This document shows, in pieces, positions 5,223-5,737 of a stretch of 5,737 bases of DNA. Both the position numbers and the translations under genes were made by a program. The stretch's first letter is position 1. Every line of letters begins with the position of its first letter. The notes beneath the pieces are model-generated. The model was not told the DNA's origin and searched no databases. It saw only the letters and a list, made by a program, of their open reading frames with translations. The stretch comes from an uncultured Lachnospiraceae bacterium (GTDB lineage: Bacteria > Bacillota > Clostridia > Lachnospirales > Lachnospiraceae), in assembly GCA_947591115.1 (NCBI GenBank), contig CANQCX010000126.1, positions 1-5,737 on the forward strand, in the 5' to 3' direction.

Positions 5223-5256
5223 TTCCGCTGAAACGTCCGTGTCCTTTTTAGCGGAA
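5223..5256 (+). promoter_or_regulatory. Hairpin in the rpsT leader
   Basis: A perfect 7-bp inverted repeat TTCCGCT (5223-5229) / AGCGGAA (5250-5256) encloses a 20-nt loop at the very start of the predicted rpsT transcript. It could stabilise the 5' end or bind S20 for feedback control. No U-tract follows, so it is not a terminator. I know of no named leader motif that it matches. Confidence 0.45.
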
Positions 5257-5289
5257 GATCAGAATGTAACAATGTATATTTCATCATTT

Positions 5290-5296
5290 GGAGGTG
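5290..5296 (+). promoter_or_regulatory. Ribosome binding site of rpsT
   Basis: GGAGGTG, 6 nt before the TTG at 5303. It decides the start: the longer frame from TTG 5288 would begin upstream of, and overlap, this site. Confidence 0.9.
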
Positions 5297-5302
5297 TACC
5301 AA

Positions 5303-5566
5303 TTGGCTAACATTAAATCAGCAAAGAAAAGAATTTTAGTAACGCAGACAAAGACGGCAAGAAACAAAGCGATCCGCTCCGCCGTTAAGACATCCATGAA
5401 AAAAGTGGAAGCTGCTGTTGCTGCAAACGACAAGGCGGCTGCCGTAGAAGCGTTAAAGAACGCTTCCTCCGCCATTGAAAAAGCAAGCGCAAAAGGCATT
5501 TATCACAAAAACAACGCTGCAAGAAAGATTTCCCGTCTTTCCAAATTGGTAAACGGGGTTGCGTAA
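5303..5566 (+). CDS. rpsT: 30S ribosomal protein S20
   Basis: An 87-residue, lysine- and alanine-rich protein binding 16S rRNA early in assembly of the small subunit. The N-terminus MANIKSAKKRILVTQ followed by ARNKAIRSAVKT is the S20 signature. The tail KGIYHKNNAARKISRLSKL is also characteristic, and the length is that of the family (about 85-90). It starts with TTG, set by GGAGGTG 6 nt upstream. E. coli rpsT also uses UUG, where the weak start is tied to autoregulation. It is transcribed alone between a consensus promoter and a strong terminator, divergent from gpr and convergent with holA, as expected for this neighbourhood. Confidence 0.98.
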   Translation: MANIKSAKKRILVTQTKTARNKAIRSAVKTSMKKVEAAVAANDKAAAVEALKNASSAIEKASAKGIYHKNNAARKISRLSKLVNGVA

Positions 5567-5584
5567 ACAATCTTTTTATGTATG

Positions 5585-5622
5585 AAAAAACCACCAGTAC
5601 CGTCATGCTGGTGGTTTTTTTT
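5585..5622. terminator. Bidirectional terminator between rpsT and holA
   Basis: Stem CCACCAG (5591-5597) / CTGGTGG (5608-5614), flanked by A6 on the left and T8 on the right. It therefore works as an intrinsic terminator for rpsT on the plus strand and, with a U-run from the A6, for holA on the minus strand. Confidence 0.92.
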
Positions 5623-5737
5623 CGTTCTGGCGGCTGTACTGCACAAGAAACAGCTCCACCGCCATACGCTCATTCATTCTTCCTGTTTTTACCGCCTCTT
5701 CGTACTCTACGCCGTCGCGGACTGCCTGTTTTAACTG
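5603..5737 (-). CDS. holA: DNA polymerase III delta subunit, C-terminal end (5' part outside window)
   Basis: Reading leftward from the window edge, 44 codons end at TGA 5605-5603. They include LKQAVRDGVEYEEAV, KTGRMNERMAVELFLVQYS and the end QNEKKPPA. The segment resembles the end of clostridial HolA, the clamp-loader subunit that opens the sliding clamp. The position next to rpsT, gpr and spoIIP is the conserved place of holA. The final codons and the stop run into the terminator stem and loop. The call relies partly on synteny because only the tail is visible. Confidence 0.85.
   Translation of the reverse strand, partial: QLKQAVRDGVEYEEAVKTGRMNERMAVELFLVQYSRQNEKKPPA

Noticed and set aside
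5288..5302. TTG at 5288 as the rpsT start.
   Set aside because: It overlaps the ribosome binding site and would add five residues before the conserved MANIKSAKK start.

Overview
The window reads as chromosome of an endospore-forming member of the Bacillota, most likely class Clostridia and perhaps Lachnospiraceae. The grounds are a germination protease gene (gpr) followed by spoIIP, strong AGGAGG-type ribosome binding sites, sigma-A-type promoters, and the neighbourhood holA / rpsT / gpr / spoIIP, which is the order known from Bacillus and many clostridia. The family-level guess rests on protein flavour only.

Layout. Bases 1-260 (+) hold the end of an AraC-type regulator. Its stop codon directly abuts, tail to tail, the stop of a two-gene minus-strand operon, udp-cdd (1509-261). 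This is a pyrimidine nucleoside salvage pair: uridine phosphorylase, then cytidine deaminase 1 bp downstream, with a clear promoter at 1590-1618. Bases 1620-2810 form an AT-rich accessory patch of small and broken parts. On the minus strand it has an orphan toxin domain resembling the CdiA C-terminal tRNase family, under its own near-consensus promoter. On the plus strand it has two compact structured-RNA candidates of about 78-80 nt, each with its own promoter. It also has a 30-bp near-perfect direct repeat upstream of each RNA promoter, a deletion remnant of a DUF3800 gene, and an unidentified C-terminal gene fragment. Bases 2811-5062 (-) carry gpr and spoIIP. Bases 5181-5614 (+) carry rpsT with promoter, leader hairpin and terminator. 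Bases 5737-5603 (-) are the end of holA, whose stop codon lies in the loop of the terminator shared with rpsT.

How the parts work together. gpr and spoIIP act late and early in sporulation respectively: SpoIIP cuts septal and engulfment peptidoglycan, and GPR degrades the small acid-soluble spore proteins at germination. udp and cdd feed uridine and cytidine into uracil and ribose-1-phosphate. The accessory patch sits just after spoIIP, where lepA is usual in Bacillus, so it marks a rearrangement or insertion site. Its most unusual content is the pair of repeat-promoter-structured-RNA units, one converging on the orphan toxin gene and the other serving as leader of the DUF3800 remnant. A working relationship between them is a hypothesis only.
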